This document shows positions 1 through 11,885 of a stretch of DNA of 64,000 nucleotides, piece after piece (positions within the stretch are counted from its first letter, which is position 1; each line of letters starts with the position of its first letter). Source of the DNA: Sphingobium sp. YR768 (lineage in GTDB: Bacteria > Pseudomonadota > Alphaproteobacteria > Sphingomonadales > Sphingomonadaceae). The notes beneath the pieces are model-generated. The model did no database searches. It saw only the letters and a list, made by a program, of their open reading frames with translations, and was not told where the DNA came from. The translations under genes were made by a program, and so were the position numbers. The stretch lies in the NCBI RefSeq assembly GCF_900111125.1, contig NZ_FOGE01000009.1:113748-177747 (forward strand), given 5' to 3'.

Positions 1-1424
<1,424 letters not shown>

Positions 1425-1712
1425 AGCGTCTTCGTACCCCTAACCCCTTGGCGCCGCTGCAACGAAGACGCACTTTATGCGCTATGGTCCTCGCCCGTTT
1501 CGGTTCTTCCGCGGCTTATAAGCAGGCTTTTCCCCTGCCTCAAGCATGAGGGAGCAGATTTTCTTCGCTGTTGCAACGCTTCCCTTGGCCGCCTATTCGG
1601 CAGGCAGAGCGCACAGGGGCGCGATCATGGCGGGCCGAAGGGCCGGTCATGCTGACGGAATGGCGGACCGGACGCAGCAGCGGCGGGCCGCCCGACATGG
1701 ATAGTGGACGGC

Positions 1713-2294
1713 ATGAACGACGAGGAAGTATTGGCGGAATTCCGGGCGGCGGGGGCGCTGCTCGAAGGACATTTCATCCTGTCTTCGGGCCGCCGCAGCG
1801 CCAATTATCTGCAATGCGCCCGCGTGCTGATGAATGCGGAGCGGGCCGGCAAGCTGGCCCGCGCCACCGTGCAGAAGCTGCCCCGCGAATTGCGGCAGGA
1901 AATCGATCTGGTCGTGTCGCCCGCCATGGGCGGCCTGATCATCGGCCATGAAATCGGCCGCGCGCTGGACAAGGACGCGGTGTTCCTGGAACGGCCGGAC
2001 GGCTTTTTCGAGCTGCGTCGCGGCTTCGCCATCACGCCGGGGCAGAAGGTGCTGATGGTCGAGGACGTCGTGACCACCGGCCTGTCGTCGCGTCAGGCGA
2101 TCGAAGCGGTCGAGAAGGAAGGCGGCATCGTCATCGCCGAAGCGGCGCTGGTCGACCGGTCGGCTGGTGAAGTCGATCTGGGCGTGCCCTTCTACCCGCT
2201 CGTCTCGATCAACTTCCCGGTCTATGACGAAGACGCCGTTCCGCCAGAACTGGCGGCGGTCCCCGCGATCAAGCCCGGCAGCCGGAAGCAGTAA
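1713..2294 (+). CDS. pyrE: Orotate phosphoribosyltransferase
   Basis: Converts orotate and PRPP to orotidine 5'-phosphate in de novo pyrimidine synthesis, in the cytoplasm. The 193-aa product carries the PRPP-binding loop [19 protein letters not shown] at about residues 112-130 and the N-terminal HFILSSGR segment of the family. The reading frame also allows a GTG start at 1704. I chose ATG 1713 ([15 protein letters not shown]) because homologues begin at this point. It is followed 2 nt later by pdxJ, so pyrE-pdxJ-acpS-lepB form one transcription unit. Confidence 0.95.
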   Translation: MNDEEVLAEFRAAGALLEGHFILSSGRRSANYLQCARVLMNAERAGKLARATVQKLPRELRQEIDLVVSPAMGGLIIGHEIGRALDKDAVFLERPDGFFELRRGFAITPGQKVLMVEDVVTTGLSSRQAIEAVEKEGGIVIAEAALVDRSAGEVDLGVPFYPLVSINFPVYDEDAVPPELAAVPAIKPGSRKQ

Positions 2295-2296
2295 CG

Positions 2297-3025
2297 ATGA
2301 CCATGCCCCTTCGCCTTGGCGTGAATATCGACCATGTGGCGACCATCCGCAACGCGCGGGGGGGCGAACATCCCGATCCGCTTCGCGCGGCCTTTATGGC
2401 AGTTGAGGCGGGGGCCGATGGCATCACGGCACATCTTCGCGAAGATCGGCGTCACATCAGGGATAGAGATATCGATGCGCTCGTAAACGGGATCAGCGTA
2501 CCGCTGAACCTGGAGATGGCGGCGACGCAGGAGATGCTGGACATCGCCCTGCGCCACAAGCCGCACGCCGCCTGCATCGTGCCGGAAAAGCGCGAGGAAC
2601 GCACGACCGAGGGCGGGTTGGACGCCGCCGGGCAGTTTGCGACGCTGCAACCGATCGTGACGGCGCTGAACGAGGCCGGCATTCGCGTCAGCCTGTTCAT
2701 CGAGGCGGACGCCGCGCAGATCGACGCGGCGATTCGGCTGGGCGCGCCGGTGGTGGAATTTCATACCGGCGCCTATGCGCATCTGAGCGGCGAGGCCCGC
2801 GCGGTCGAACTGCGCCGCATCGCCGACGCCGCCGCGCTGGCTGCCAAAAATGGCATCGAGCCGCATGCCGGCCACGGCCTGACCTTCGACAATGTCGCAC
2901 CGATCGCCGCCATCCCGCAGATCGCCGAACTCAATATCGGCCATTTCCTGATCGGCGAGGCGATCTTTGGCGGGCTGGAAGCGAGCATCCGCGAGATGCG
3001 GCGGCAGATGGATCTGGCGCGGTGA
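2297..3025 (+). CDS. pdxJ: Pyridoxine 5'-phosphate synthase
   Basis: Condenses 1-deoxyxylulose 5-phosphate with 3-amino-2-oxopropyl phosphate to make pyridoxine 5'-phosphate, the DXP-dependent route to vitamin B6. The 242-aa protein is of family length. It shows the N-terminal [17 protein letters not shown] motif, HLREDRRHI, and the C-terminal phosphate-binding IGEAIFGGL region. It starts 2 nt after pyrE. The pdxJ-acpS order is widespread in proteobacteria. pdxH, a later step of the same pathway, lies at 35054-35629. Confidence 0.97.
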   Translation: MTMPLRLGVNIDHVATIRNARGGEHPDPLRAAFMAVEAGADGITAHLREDRRHIRDRDIDALVNGISVPLNLEMAATQEMLDIALRHKPHAACIVPEKREERTTEGGLDAAGQFATLQPIVTALNEAGIRVSLFIEADAAQIDAAIRLGAPVVEFHTGAYAHLSGEARAVELRRIADAAALAAKNGIEPHAGHGLTFDNVAPIAAIPQIAELNIGHFLIGEAIFGGLEASIREMRRQMDLAR

Positions 3026-3027
3026 TT

Positions 3028-3170
3028 CCTCCCCGGCACGGGGAGGGGGACCGCCAGCGAAGCTGGTGGTGGAGGGGGCTGGCCTCTGGGCAGGCCCTGT
3101 CATGTTTCGCTGCACTCCCCCTCCACCACGTCGCTGCGCGCCGCGGTCCCCCTCTCCTTGCAGGGGAGGA
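3028..3170. repeat. Intergenic palindromic repeat, GGGGAGG type
   Basis: Two imperfect inverted arms (CCTCCCCGGCACGGGGAGG at the left, CCCTCTCCTTGCAGGGGAGG at the right) surround CTGGTGGTGGAGG / CCTCCACCAC arms. It separates pdxJ from acpS without coding potential. Related elements lie at 45263 and 50277. Confidence 0.75.
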
Positions 3171-3173
3171 GAG

Positions 3174-3575
3174 ATGATCATCGGCCTTGGCTCCGACCTC
3201 TGCAATATCGAGCGTATCCAGAATTCGCTCGACCGGTTCGGTGAGCGATTCGTGCAGCGCGTCTTTACGCCGGTGGAGCAGGCCAAGGCCGAACGCCGCC
3301 CCTTCACCAAGGCAGGCACGCTGGCCAAGCGTTTTGCCGCCAAGGAGGCTTTCTCCAAGGCGGTGGGCACCGGGTTCAAGGCCGGGGTGTTCATGAAGGA
3401 TATCGGCGTCGTCAACGCGCCGTCGGGCGCGCCCACGCTGGCGCTGACCGGGGGGGCGCTCAGGCGGCTGGAATCGATGGTGCCGGCGGGGCATAAACCC
3501 GTCATTCATCTGACGCTCACCGACGATCATCCATGGGCGCAGGCCTTCGTCATCATCGAAGCCCTGCCCCTGTAA
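3174..3575 (+). CDS. acpS: Holo-[acyl-carrier-protein] synthase
   Basis: Transfers 4'-phosphopantetheine from CoA to apo-ACP, activating it for fatty acid synthesis. The 133-aa product begins [15 protein letters not shown]. Asp8 and Glu58 (in [11 protein letters not shown]) are the Mg2+-binding residues of the family. The start at ATG 3174 is preceded by GGGGAGGAG. Upstream in-frame codons run through a palindromic repeat and are not expected to be translated. The stop overlaps the lepB start (TAATG). Confidence 0.96.
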   Translation: MIIGLGSDLCNIERIQNSLDRFGERFVQRVFTPVEQAKAERRPFTKAGTLAKRFAAKEAFSKAVGTGFKAGVFMKDIGVVNAPSGAPTLALTGGALRRLESMVPAGHKPVIHLTLTDDHPWAQAFVIIEALPL

Positions 3576-4504
3576 TGACCAACCCGATCACCGATCCCGA
3601 CGCCCCCAAGGAAAGCCCGCCCGTGACGGCCATCGACCTGCCCGAAGACCAGACCATATCGGATGCCCCGACCCCGGCGGAGGCCAAGACCCCGGTCAAC
3701 TGGTTGCAGGAGGTGAAGAGCATCACCCTGCTGATCCTGGCGGTGCTGGCGTTCCACAGCTTCGTCGCCAAGCCTTTCTACATCCCGTCCGAATCGATGA
3801 TGCCGGTGCTGCTGACCGGCGACCGGCTGGTGGTGAGCAAATTCCCCTATGGCTGGTCCTATGTCTCGCCCAGCTTCCACCCCCTGCCCTTCATGAAGGG
3901 GCGCGTGCTGGGCCGCCTGCCCGAGCGCGGCGACATCGTGATCGTGTCCCCACAGAACCGGCGGGAAGATTATATCAAGCGGGTGATCGGTCTGCCCGGC
4001 GACATTATTGAGGTGCGCGGCGGTCAGGTGATCCTGAACGGCGTGGCGGTGCCGCAGAAGGTGCTCAAGCCCCTGCGCATCCCCGTGGACGGCAATGCCC
4101 CCTGCCCGCCGCTGCAATTCCCCGGCGCGCTGGTGACGGGCAAGGATGGCAAGGAATATTGCGAACTGCCGGTGCGGCAGGAAATCCTGCCCAATGGCAA
4201 GACCTATGTCACGATCGACATGGGTCCGAGCGCGCTGGACTGGTATGGCCCGGTGCGGGTGCCCGAAAACCATGTCTTCCTGATGGGCGACAATCGCGAC
4301 AACAGCGCCGACAGCCGCGCGCCGCTGGAGGAAAATGGCCTGGGTGGACCGGTGCCGTTCGAGGCGATCGGTGGCCGGGCGGAATTCATCACCTTCAGCC
4401 TGGACGGCGATTCGACCTGGAATCCGCTGACCTGGCTGCATGCCTTCCGTAGCGGACGGGCGGGGAACAGCCTGCGGCCGGAGAGCGTTGCAGCAGCGAA
4501 ATAA
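3575..4504 (+). CDS. lepB: Signal peptidase I
   Basis: Membrane serine protease that cleaves Sec and Tat signal peptides on the periplasmic face. The 309-aa product has a cytoplasmic Pro/Glu-rich N-terminus, one clear membrane helix (about 48-66) and the catalytic pair Ser74 (IPSESMMP) and Lys135 (YIKRVIGLPGD). The GDNRDNSADSR box follows. The start is ATG 3575, overlapping the acpS stop by one base. In many alphaproteobacteria lepB is followed by rnc and era; here an AI-2E family permease follows instead. Confidence 0.96.
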   Translation: MTNPITDPDAPKESPPVTAIDLPEDQTISDAPTPAEAKTPVNWLQEVKSITLLILAVLAFHSFVAKPFYIPSESMMPVLLTGDRLVVSKFPYGWSYVSPSFHPLPFMKGRVLGRLPERGDIVIVSPQNRREDYIKRVIGLPGDIIEVRGGQVILNGVAVPQKVLKPLRIPVDGNAPCPPLQFPGALVTGKDGKEYCELPVRQEILPNGKTYVTIDMGPSALDWYGPVRVPENHVFLMGDNRDNSADSRAPLEENGLGGPVPFEAIGGRAEFITFSLDGDSTWNPLTWLHAFRSGRAGNSLRPESVAAAK

Positions 4505-4525
4505 CCGACGAAGGGGCACCGGCTT

Positions 4526-5611
4526 TTGAGCGACACGAACAGACAGCATGTCGAGGAACCCGGCCCCAGCGAAGTTCGCAGTCCGTTAGTCAGCCATGAA
4601 TTGCAGCGCGCGGGCGTGTGGTTCGCGCTGGCCATCGCCATTGCTATGGTGGTGCTGCTGGCGCAGCCGCTGATGCTGATCATGGGCGCGCTGGTGCTGG
4701 CGACGATGATGGACGGCGGCACGCGGCTGCTGGGCCGGGTGCTGCCGATTTCGCGCGGATGGCGCCTGACCATCGTGCTGCTGGGCGCAGTCGCCTTCAT
4801 GGCCTATACTTTCTACCTTACCGGATCGAGCCTGGCGGCGCAGGCGCAGGCGATGCGCACCATCGTCGAGGCACAGGTGGCGCGGGTCGGCGGCTGGATG
4901 CAGCAATTGGGCATCAGCACCACGCCCGACGACCTCAAGAGCCTGGCCAGTCAGGCGATGAGCAGCATGGGCCGGGTGACGGCGGCGGTCGGCACGGCGG
5001 TCGGCGCGGTGACGAGCGGCGTCATGATGCTGGTTCTGGCGATCTTCATCGCGGTCGAGCCGAAACTCTATGAGCGCGGCGTCGCCTGGATGCTGCCGAT
5101 GGAGAAGCGCGCCCATTTCTACGCCATCGCCGACAAGATGGGCTGGACGCTGCGCCGGCTGATGTTCGGCCGGCTGATCGGCATGGCGGTGGAGGGCGTG
5201 GGCACATGGCTGTTGCTGTGGGCCGGCGGCGTGCCGATGGCGGGGCTGCTGGGCATATTGACCGGCCTGTTCGCCTTCCTGCCCAATATCGGATCGATCA
5301 TATCGGGCGTGCTGATCATATTGGTCGGCTTTTCCGGGGGCACCGACACGGGCCTCTATGCCTTTGGCGTCTATCTGGCGGTGCAGGTGATCGACGGCTA
5401 TCTGATCGTGCCGATGGTGGCCAAGCGCGCCACCGATCTGGCCCCGGCGCTGGTGCTGGCGGCGCAGATATTGTTCGGCGCGCTGTTCGGCCTGATGGGC
5501 CTGTTCCTGGCCGATCCGATCGTGGCGATGATCAAGGTCTATCTTGAGGAACGGTCCAAGGCGCTGAAGGGACGGGCGAAGGATGGCGCCAAGGCGGAGC
5601 CGGGCGTTTAG
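4526..5611 (+). CDS. AI-2E family transporter (PerM-like)
   Basis: Predicted inner-membrane permease of the AI-2E/PerM family. The substrate is not known for most members. The 361-aa product shows hydrophobic segments near residues 30-60, 75-95, 155-175 and three or more between 205 and 340, including the family's GILTGLFAFLPNIGSIISG region. The start is a TTG at 4526, 21 nt after lepB; the first in-frame ATG would remove part of the first helix. The Lys/Ala-rich tail (about 340-361) is cytoplasmic in style. Probably co-transcribed with lepB. Confidence 0.85.
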   Translation: MSDTNRQHVEEPGPSEVRSPLVSHELQRAGVWFALAIAIAMVVLLAQPLMLIMGALVLATMMDGGTRLLGRVLPISRGWRLTIVLLGAVAFMAYTFYLTGSSLAAQAQAMRTIVEAQVARVGGWMQQLGISTTPDDLKSLASQAMSSMGRVTAAVGTAVGAVTSGVMMLVLAIFIAVEPKLYERGVAWMLPMEKRAHFYAIADKMGWTLRRLMFGRLIGMAVEGVGTWLLLWAGGVPMAGLLGILTGLFAFLPNIGSIISGVLIILVGFSGGTDTGLYAFGVYLAVQVIDGYLIVPMVAKRATDLAPALVLAAQILFGALFGLMGLFLADPIVAMIKVYLEERSKALKGRAKDGAKAEPGV

Positions 5612-5648
5612 GGCGCATAGCGCTAGAATGTTGCGCGTTAACCAGTTT

Positions 5649-5732
5649 CCGTTCGTCCTGAGCCTGTCGAAGGACGTTGCGCGCGTCGTTGACCTTCGGT
5701 CGCCTGCGGCCCGACAGGCTCAGGACGAACGG
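5649..5732. repeat. Inverted repeat, CCGTTCGTCCTGAGCC family
   Basis: Perfect 21-bp arms (5649-5669 and 5712-5732) flank a 42-nt loop. Variants of the same arm occur at 23225, 27546, 49072 and 54599. It follows the permease gene and may act as a terminator or mRNA 3' stabiliser; no function is shown by sequence. It lies in the 341-bp gene-free stretch 5612-5952. Confidence 0.85.
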
Positions 5733-5753
5733 CTCTGAGTCAAACCTCTGATC

Positions 5754-5790
5754 GCTTAACTTCGCATATTTCCCGTGAATCGTGAAATTT
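5754..5790 (-). repeat. Dispersed motif containing ATATGCGAAGTTAAG, copy 1
   Basis: Read on the minus strand this is TTTCACGATTC, seven variable bases, then ATATGCGAAGTTAAGC. Closely matching copies lie at 49287-49322 and, for the right half, 23424-23460. All three are intergenic. It is not a palindrome and has no recognisable function. Confidence 0.6.
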
Positions 5791-5952
5791 CCTGTCTTTC
5801 TCGCGATATATTGTGACAAGCCTTCGTTCAATGCGCAGCCCTCCCGTCTAGGCCGATACCGGCAGATAGGACAGGTATCCGCTTTTGCGCTGGATCATTT
5901 CGCCCGCTTCTGCGCTTCTCTATAAAGGCAGAGGATGACGAGAAGGACGCGA

Positions 5953-6294
5953 ATGATGTCGATGCATCTGGACAAGCAGAAGAAGCTGCATTTCGACCTG
6001 ACCAATGTGGGCATGCGGGCGCAGGCGACCGCGGTGGGCATGTTGCAGATGTGCCTGGAATTGCGGCGCGCGGGCGTGCTGGACGAAGCGGCGATCGAGC
6101 GGATCAAAAATGCGATCGCCTGTGACATCGAGGTGTCGGCGCCGCGATCGGTCGCCAATGCCGAATATCGGCGCGACATCAAGGCGCGGCTCGACAAGCT
6201 GTTTGCGGGCGAAGAGCGGGTCGGCAGTGCCGATGCGCTGGCCTTTGGCGCCAGCCCGGTCACAGATGATTCGGTCTGTCAGGGGCACGCCTGA
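5953..6294 (+). CDS. Hypothetical protein
   Basis: 113-aa soluble protein beginning MMSMHLDKQKKLHFDL, with no signal peptide or membrane helix. It looks mainly helical (residues 15-55 and 65-95) and I do not recognise a domain. I chose ATG 5953 because AGAAGGACG precedes it; ATG 5935 is also possible. It stands alone, convergent with the FKBP gene across a shared terminator. GC-rich third positions support it as a real gene. Confidence 0.7.
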   Translation: MMSMHLDKQKKLHFDLTNVGMRAQATAVGMLQMCLELRRAGVLDEAAIERIKNAIACDIEVSAPRSVANAEYRRDIKARLDKLFAGEERVGSADALAFGASPVTDDSVCQGHA

Positions 6295-6304
6295 ACGCAG
6301 GCAA

Positions 6305-6337
6305 AGAAAAAGGGGCCGGAAACGGCCCCTTCTCCTG
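6305..6337. terminator. Bidirectional rho-independent terminator
   Basis: An 8-bp stem AGGGGCCG/CGGCCCCT with a GAAA loop (6311-6330). On the minus strand it is followed by TTTTTCTTT, which ends the FKBP transcript. On the plus strand the T-run is weaker. Confidence 0.85.
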
Positions 6338-6361
6338 ATCAGACTGGCTGGCTGATCTGAC

Positions 6362-6937
6362 TTACTGGCCGCCCTGCGGCATCGCACCCTGGGGCATGGC
6401 ACCCTGCTGCTGCTGCATCTGCTGCTGGATCTGCATCAGTTCCGCCTTCGACTTATAGTCGTGGAGCGTGACGTCGAACACCAGCACCGAACCGGCCGGG
6501 ATCGGGCCGGCGGCCTGATCGCCATAGCCAAGCTGCGGCGGAATCCAGAGGCGATACTTGCCGCCCTTCTTCATCTTTTGCAGGCCTTCGGAGAAGCCCG
6601 GCACCACGCCGTCGATCGGCATGGCGGCCTGCGGATTCTCGTCGAACACGGTGCCGTCGAGCAGCGTGCCCTTATAACCGACCAGCGCCACGTCGGCGGT
6701 GGTCGGGCTGGCGCCCGTACCTTCCGACAGGACTTTGAACTGAAGGCCCGATTCGGTGGTCACGACACCGTCCGCATGGGCATTCTGGCTCAGGAAAGCG
6801 GCCGGCGAAGCGTCCACGCCCTGCTGTCCCGCCCAGGCAAGACCACCAGCCGCCAGAGCGACGGCGGCAACGCCGATCCAGAGCCGCGTCAGCGACCCCT
6901 TGGCAATAGGGCGAAGGGGGACAGCCGTGATGGACAT
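6362..6937 (-). CDS. FKBP-type peptidyl-prolyl cis-trans isomerase, envelope-located
   Basis: Catalyses proline isomerisation during protein folding. The 191-aa product has an N-terminal hydrophobic segment (about 20-40), probably a signal anchor placing the enzyme in the periplasm. An FKBP domain (about 62-162) contains GLQFKVLSEGTG, LLDGTVFDENPQ, GVVPGFSEGLQKMKKGG and PPQLGYGDQAAGPIPAGS. The tail (about 170-191) is a low-complexity Gln/Met/Gly run. Transcribed alone, ending at the hairpin at 6311. Confidence 0.93.
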   Translation of the reverse strand: MSITAVPLRPIAKGSLTRLWIGVAAVALAAGGLAWAGQQGVDASPAAFLSQNAHADGVVTTESGLQFKVLSEGTGASPTTADVALVGYKGTLLDGTVFDENPQAAMPIDGVVPGFSEGLQKMKKGGKYRLWIPPQLGYGDQAAGPIPAGSVLVFDVTLHDYKSKAELMQIQQQMQQQQGAMPQGAMPQGGQ

Positions 6938-7007
6938 GGGCGTTAAGCTCGCAATTCAAGGGCAGGATAAGCAAGGAAACGGGGCGCGGGTGCGCCCCGG
7001 ACGGCGC

Positions 7008-7214
7008 TTACTTCGCGCCGTCGCGCTCTGCGCGCTTGCGTTCCATCTTGCGGGCGCGACGGACCGCAGCAGCCTTTTCACGGGCGCGCTTTTCCGACGG
7101 CTTTTCGTAGTGACGACGCAGCTTCATTTCGCGATACACGCCTTCACGCTGCAGCTTCTTCTTGAGCGCGCGAAGAGCCTGGTCGACATTATTGTCGCGA
7201 ACGATGATCTGCAT
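7008..7214 (-). CDS. rpsU: Small ribosomal subunit protein bS21
   Basis: Component of the 30S subunit. The 68-aa product begins [20 protein letters not shown] and ends in an Arg/Lys/Ala-rich tail, as in alphaproteobacterial S21. The frame can be read from a TTG at 7232, but ATG 7214 matches the conserved N-terminus and has TTGGAGA upstream. It has its own intergenic region on both sides. Confidence 0.97.
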   Translation of the reverse strand: MQIIVRDNNVDQALRALKKKLQREGVYREMKLRRHYEKPSEKRAREKAAAVRRARKMERKRAERDGAK

Positions 7215-7439
7215 AAGTCCGTTAATCTCCAATCGAAAACGAGCGGTTCGCCGGGACTTGTCTGTCCATCCCGACGGGCCGACCGAATAGCAAAGCCAGT
7301 GAGTCGTCGCGGGTCACCCCACGCCATGTGGGCGGCGCCCTACCAGCAGGGCCATGGGAATTCAACCCAAAAGGACCATAGCTCGACATTCCGGGCGGAT
7401 CGGCGGATAGTGGCGGCATAAAAATACAGGAGGATCGCC

Positions 7440-8198
7440 ATGGCCACCGCCGCGAAACGGCCCGATATGTCGCCCGCCGAATGGGAGGCGCGCCAGCAAC
7501 TGGCCGCCTGTTACCGGATTTTCGACCATATGGGCTGGTCGGAACTGATCTACAACCACATCACCCTGCGCGTTCCCGGTGAAGATAGCGCATTCCTGAT
7601 CAATCCCTTTGGCCTGAGCTATGGGGAGGTGCGCGCGTCCAATCTGGTCAAGATCGATATCGATGGGCAGGTGCTGGACGGCAGCCCCTATCCGGTCAAT
7701 CGCGCCGGCTTCACCCAGCATAGCGTGTTCCACCGGCATTTGCCCGACGCCCATTGCATCATCCATACCCATACGACGGCCGGGATGGCGGTGAGCGCCT
7801 GTGCCGAGGGGCTGCGGCCGATCAGCTTCTATGCCGCCGCCTTCATCGGGCGAATCGCCTATCATGATTTTGAGGGCGTCACGATTCGCGCGGACGAGGG
7901 GGAAAGGCTGATCGCGCATCTGGGGGACCAGCGGGCGATGATCTTGCGCAATCATGGGACGCTGGTGATGGCGCCCACCCTGCCCGAAGCCTTTCTGAAG
8001 CAATGGCTGCTCCAGCGCGCCTGCGAGATACAGGTGGCGGCCGGGGCTGCGGGGACGCCGATCGACATCCCGCCCGAGGTGATCGCGGTGCATCAGCGCG
8101 ATCTGGCAGGGGTGCAATTGCCGGTGGGGCCGGGCGTGCCGGATTTTCAGGCGATGCTGCGGGTGATCGACAGGGTCGATCCGAGCTGGCGGGATTAG
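7440..8198 (+). CDS. Class II aldolase/adducin family protein
   Basis: Zinc-dependent aldolase-fold protein of 252 aa. The metal site is visible as HTH (His109, His111) in CIIHTHTTAGMAVSA and a third His in LRNHGTLV near residue 180. The family includes fuculose-phosphate and ribulose-phosphate aldolases or epimerases, and adducin-like proteins; the true substrate cannot be read from sequence. AGGAGGATCGCC precedes the ATG. It is convergent with the hydantoinase-type gene across a perfect palindrome. Confidence 0.9.
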   Translation: MATAAKRPDMSPAEWEARQQLAACYRIFDHMGWSELIYNHITLRVPGEDSAFLINPFGLSYGEVRASNLVKIDIDGQVLDGSPYPVNRAGFTQHSVFHRHLPDAHCIIHTHTTAGMAVSACAEGLRPISFYAAAFIGRIAYHDFEGVTIRADEGERLIAHLGDQRAMILRNHGTLVMAPTLPEAFLKQWLLQRACEIQVAAGAAGTPIDIPPEVIAVHQRDLAGVQLPVGPGVPDFQAMLRVIDRVDPSWRD

Positions 8199-8221
8199 GG
8201 CGTAATTCCATCCATCTGAAT

Positions 8222-8291
8222 CGTCATTGCGAGCGCAGCGAAGCAATCTATGGGTGCGCCAGTGGATTGCTTCGCTGCGCTCGCAATGACG
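8222..8291. repeat. Perfect 27-bp inverted repeat, CGTCATTGCGAGCG type
   Basis: Arms at 8222-8248 and 8265-8291 are perfectly complementary, with a 16-nt loop. It lies between two convergent genes and could terminate both. The arm sequence is of a kind widespread in bacterial intergenic repeats. Confidence 0.85.
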
Positions 8292-8312
8292 GCGTGGACT
8301 AAGGCAAAGTCA

Positions 8313-11300
8313 TCATAATTTAGGGCCGAATCCCCCGCCGCCCGGCGTTTCGATGATGAAGGCGTCGCCGGCCTGCAAGTGCGCGGTGGCGGTGGGGCCG
8401 AGCGGTTCGATCGTGCCGTCGGCGCGCTCCACCCGGTTGCGGCCGACATCGCCGGGCTGGCCGCCAGCCAGGCCGAAGGGCGGCACGGTGCGGCGGTTGG
8501 AGAGGATGCCGGCGGTCATGGCCTCCAGGAAGCGAATCCGGCGCAGACCGCCATTGCCGCCATGATGCGCGCCCTGCCCGCCTGAACCGGGGCGAATCGC
8601 AAATTCTTCCAGCAGCACGGGGAATCGGGTTTCGAGGATTTCGGGATCGGTCAGGCGGCTGTTGGTCATGTGCGTCTGAACCACATCGGCGCCGTCATAG
8701 TCGGGACCGGCGCCCGATCCGCCCGCGATCGTCTCATAATATTGGTGGCGGGCATTGCCGAAGGTGAAATTGTTCATCGTCCCCTGCGCCCCGGCCATGA
8801 CGCCGAGCGCGCCGAACAAGGCGTCGGTGACGACCTGGCTGGTTTCGACATTGCCCGCGACCACGGCGGCGGGATGGCGGGGGCGCAGCATCGAGCCTTC
8901 GGGGACGAGGATGGCGATGGGTTTGAGGCAGCCATCATTCATCGGCACCGCCTCATCGATCAGGGTGCGCACGACATAGAGGACGGCGGCGCGCACGATC
9001 GAGGCGGGGGCGTTGAAATTGCCGGGCAGTTGCGCCGACGTGCCCGCAAAGTCGATGGTTGCGGCGCGGGCTTCCCGGTCGATCGAGACGGCGACATGGA
9101 CAGTTGCGCCATTATCCATCGCATAGCTGAAACGGCCATCGTCCAGCTTGCCGATCAGGCGGCGGACGGCGGCTTCGGCCTGATCCTGCACATGGCCCAT
9201 ATAGGCGGATATCGTTTCGATACCGTAATTATCACTGATGCGGCGCAGTTCGCTGGCCCCCTTCGCACAGGCGGCGATCTGGGCGGAGAGATCGGCGATA
9301 TTCTGGTCGATATTGCGCGCCGGGAAGGAGCCGGAGGCCAGCAGGGTGCGGATCGCCGCTTCGCGGAAATCGCCCTGATCCACGACGAGGAGGTTATCGA
9401 GCAGGATGCCCTCCTCCTCCACCGATTGGCTGCCGGGCGGCATGGAGCCGGGGGTGATGCCGCCGATATCGGCATGATGACCGCGCGCCGCGACATAGAA
9501 GCGGGGCGTGTCGCCATCGACGAATACAGGCATGACCACGGTGACATCGGGCAGATGGGTGCCGCCATCATAGGGGGCGTTTAGGGCATAGACATCGCCG
9601 GGCAGCATGCCGCGCCCGTCTATCGGGGCGCCGTCCGCGCCGGGGCCACGGCGGCGCAGGATGGCGCGGATGCTTTCGCCCATGCTGCCAAGATGCACCG
9701 GCATATGCGGCGCGTTTGCGACCAGATTGCCCTGCACATCGAACAAAGCGCAGGAGAAATCGAGGCGCTCGCGGATGTTGACCGAGGAAGCGCTATGCTG
9801 GAGCGCGGCGCCCATTTCCTCGGCAATGGCCATGAACAGGCCGCCCATCACCTCCAGTCGGACCGGATCGACGGCGGTGGCGTCGTCGCTTTGCGGTTTC
9901 GGGCGGGGCGTGTGCCGGGTGAGGAGGAGATTGCCGATCGGATCGAGCCGCGCGCGCCAGCCCGGTTCGACCGCCGTGGTGGAAACGGGATCGATGATGA
10001 GCGCAGGGCCATCGATGACGCTGTCGAGGGACAGGCCGGCACGATCATGGACCGGCGCTTGCGTCCCGGCATAGTCGACCTGCGCCAGTGGCGGGGCGGC
10101 CCGTTCCGCTATGGCCACGATATTGCCCATATCCTCGGCGGTGGAGGCGATCGCTTCCACGCGGGCCATGTCGATGAGGATGCGCCCCTGCCCTTCGAAG
10201 CCGAAGCGGGCGCGATGCTGGGTCAGGAAATCGGCGCGCATGGCGTCCGCCTCGCCCAGCGGCACGTCGAACAGGCTGTCGGTGCCGTCATAACGCAGGC
10301 GCAGCAGGGTTTCGGTGCGGTCGGCCTGTGGCAGATCGGCACGGGCGTCGGCGGCGAGCGCGGCAATGGCGTCGGAGAGCGCCGTCGCTTCGTCCAGCGG
10401 CAAGGCGAGGGTGCGTTCGCGCACGGCGCGGCGATCGGCCAGACCCATGCCATAGGCGGAGAGCACACCGCCCAGCGGGTGGATCATCACCCGGTCCATG
10501 CCCAGCGCGTCGGCGACCAGACAGGCATGTTGCCCCCCTGCCCCGCCGAAGCTGGCCAGCGTATAGCGCGCCACATCATGGCCGCGCGCGACCGAGATGC
10601 GCTTGATCGCATTGGCCATGCTGGCGACGGCGACGGCGATGAAGCCCTGTGCCGCCTCCCGCGCGGTCAGGCCGCGACCGGTCTCTTCCTTCACCTGCGC
10701 GCAGATGGCGGCGAAGCGCGCCTCCACGGCGGCGCTATCGAGCGGCTGGTCGCCATTGGGGCCGAACAGGCTGGGGAAGACATCGGGCTGGATCTTGCCC
10801 AGCATGACATTGCAGTCGGTGATGGTGAGCGGCCCGCCGCGCCGGTAGCAAGCGGGGCCGGGCACGGCGCCCGCCGATTCCGGGCCGACGCGGAAACGGC
10901 CATCGACAAAGGAGCAGATGGAACCGCCGCCCGCCGCGATGGTGTGGATGCGCATCATCGGCGCGCGCAGGCGCACGCCCGCGACCTTTGCTTCATTGTC
11001 GCGCTCATAGGCGCCGGCATAGTGCGACACGTCGGTCGAAGTGCCACCCATGTCGAAACCGATGACTTCGGTGAAACCGGCCTGCTCCGCCGTGCGCGCC
11101 AGACCGACAATGCCGCCGGCCGGGCCGGACAGGACGGCATCCTTGCCCCGGAACAGCGCGCCGTCGGTCAGGCCGCCGCTCGATTGCATGAACAGCATGT
11201 CAGCCTCCGCCCCCAACGCATCGTGCAGGCCATCGACATAGGCGCGCAGCACGGGGGAGAGATAGGCGTCGGCCAGCGTGGTGTCGCCGCGCCCGACCAG

Positions 11301-11885
11301 CTTGATCAGCGGCGCGACATCATGGCTGGCGCTGATCTGGGTGAAGCCGATGTCTGCGGCGATCTGCGCCAGCCGCTGTTCATGGGCGGGATAGAGATAG
11401 CCGTGCATCAGCACGATCGCGACGGCGCGCAGGCCCAGGTCATAGGCAGATTGCAGCGCGGCGCGGGCGGCATCTTCATCCAGTGCCGTGCGGATCGTGC
11501 CGTCGGCCATCAGCCGCTCTTCGATCTCGATCACATCGGCATGGAGCGGATCGGGCAGATGGATGGCGCGGGCAAACAGGTCCGGCCGTTCCTGCGTGCC
11601 GATGCGGATCGCATCGCGGAAACCGCGGGTGATCGCCAGCAGGACGGGCTCGCCCTTGCGCTCCAGCAGCGCATTGGTGGCGATGGTGGTGCCGATACGC
11701 AGCGAACAGGGCGGGATCGGGCCTTCGCCTGCGCCGGTCAGCCGCCGCACCGCCTCCACCGCCGCGTCGGCATAGCGTTCGGGGTCGCTCGACAGCAATT
11801 TGGCGGTGCGGAGGATGCCGTCGGGTGCGCGTGCGACCACATCGGTAAAGGTGCCGCCGCGGTCGATCCAGAATTGCCATGTCAT
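8313..11885 (-). CDS. Fused hydantoinase A/B (5-oxoprolinase-type) protein
   Basis: ATP-dependent cyclic-amide hydrolase of the 5-oxoprolinase/N-methylhydantoinase family. The 1190-aa chain joins a HyuA part (about 1-670) to a HyuB part (about 685-1190). HyuA has [19 protein letters not shown] and [15 protein letters not shown], the ASKHA nucleotide-binding motifs. HyuB begins [20 protein letters not shown] and ends [18 protein letters not shown]. This arrangement matches the single-chain oxoprolinase. ATG 11885 (MTWQFW) is preferred to a GTG seven codons upstream. The likely substrate is 5-oxoproline, but hydantoins cannot be excluded. Confidence 0.93.
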   Translation of the reverse strand: MTWQFWIDRGGTFTDVVARAPDGILRTAKLLSSDPERYADAAVEAVRRLTGAGEGPIPPCSLRIGTTIATNALLERKGEPVLLAITRGFRDAIRIGTQERPDLFARAIHLPDPLHADVIEIEERLMADGTIRTALDEDAARAALQSAYDLGLRAVAIVLMHGYLYPAHEQRLAQIAADIGFTQISASHDVAPLIKLVGRGDTTLADAYLSPVLRAYVDGLHDALGAEADMLFMQSSGGLTDGALFRGKDAVLSGPAGGIVGLARTAEQAGFTEVIGFDMGGTSTDVSHYAGAYERDNEAKVAGVRLRAPMMRIHTIAAGGGSICSFVDGRFRVGPESAGAVPGPACYRRGGPLTITDCNVMLGKIQPDVFPSLFGPNGDQPLDSAAVEARFAAICAQVKEETGRGLTAREAAQGFIAVAVASMANAIKRISVARGHDVARYTLASFGGAGGQHACLVADALGMDRVMIHPLGGVLSAYGMGLADRRAVRERTLALPLDEATALSDAIAALAADARADLPQADRTETLLRLRYDGTDSLFDVPLGEADAMRADFLTQHRARFGFEGQGRILIDMARVEAIASTAEDMGNIVAIAERAAPPLAQVDYAGTQAPVHDRAGLSLDSVIDGPALIIDPVSTTAVEPGWRARLDPIGNLLLTRHTPRPKPQSDDATAVDPVRLEVMGGLFMAIAEEMGAALQHSASSVNIRERLDFSCALFDVQGNLVANAPHMPVHLGSMGESIRAILRRRGPGADGAPIDGRGMLPGDVYALNAPYDGGTHLPDVTVVMPVFVDGDTPRFYVAARGHHADIGGITPGSMPPGSQSVEEEGILLDNLLVVDQGDFREAAIRTLLASGSFPARNIDQNIADLSAQIAACAKGASELRRISDNYGIETISAYMGHVQDQAEAAVRRLIGKLDDGRFSYAMDNGATVHVAVSIDREARAATIDFAGTSAQLPGNFNAPASIVRAAVLYVVRTLIDEAVPMNDGCLKPIAILVPEGSMLRPRHPAAVVAGNVETSQVVTDALFGALGVMAGAQGTMNNFTFGNARHQYYETIAGGSGAGPDYDGADVVQTHMTNSRLTDPEILETRFPVLLEEFAIRPGSGGQGAHHGGNGGLRRIRFLEAMTAGILSNRRTVPPFGLAGGQPGDVGRNRVERADGTIEPLGPTATAHLQAGDAFIIETPGGGGFGPKL

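Noticed and set aside
2222..3505. Long minus-strand frames opposite pdxJ and acpS
   Set aside because: They mirror strongly supported genes, pass through a palindrome and have Arg-rich, unstructured products typical of antisense frames in GC-rich DNA.
7233..7439. Possible tRNA or small RNA between bS21 and the aldolase
   Set aside because: No cloverleaf, T-arm motif or terminator can be built; it is most likely promoter sequence.
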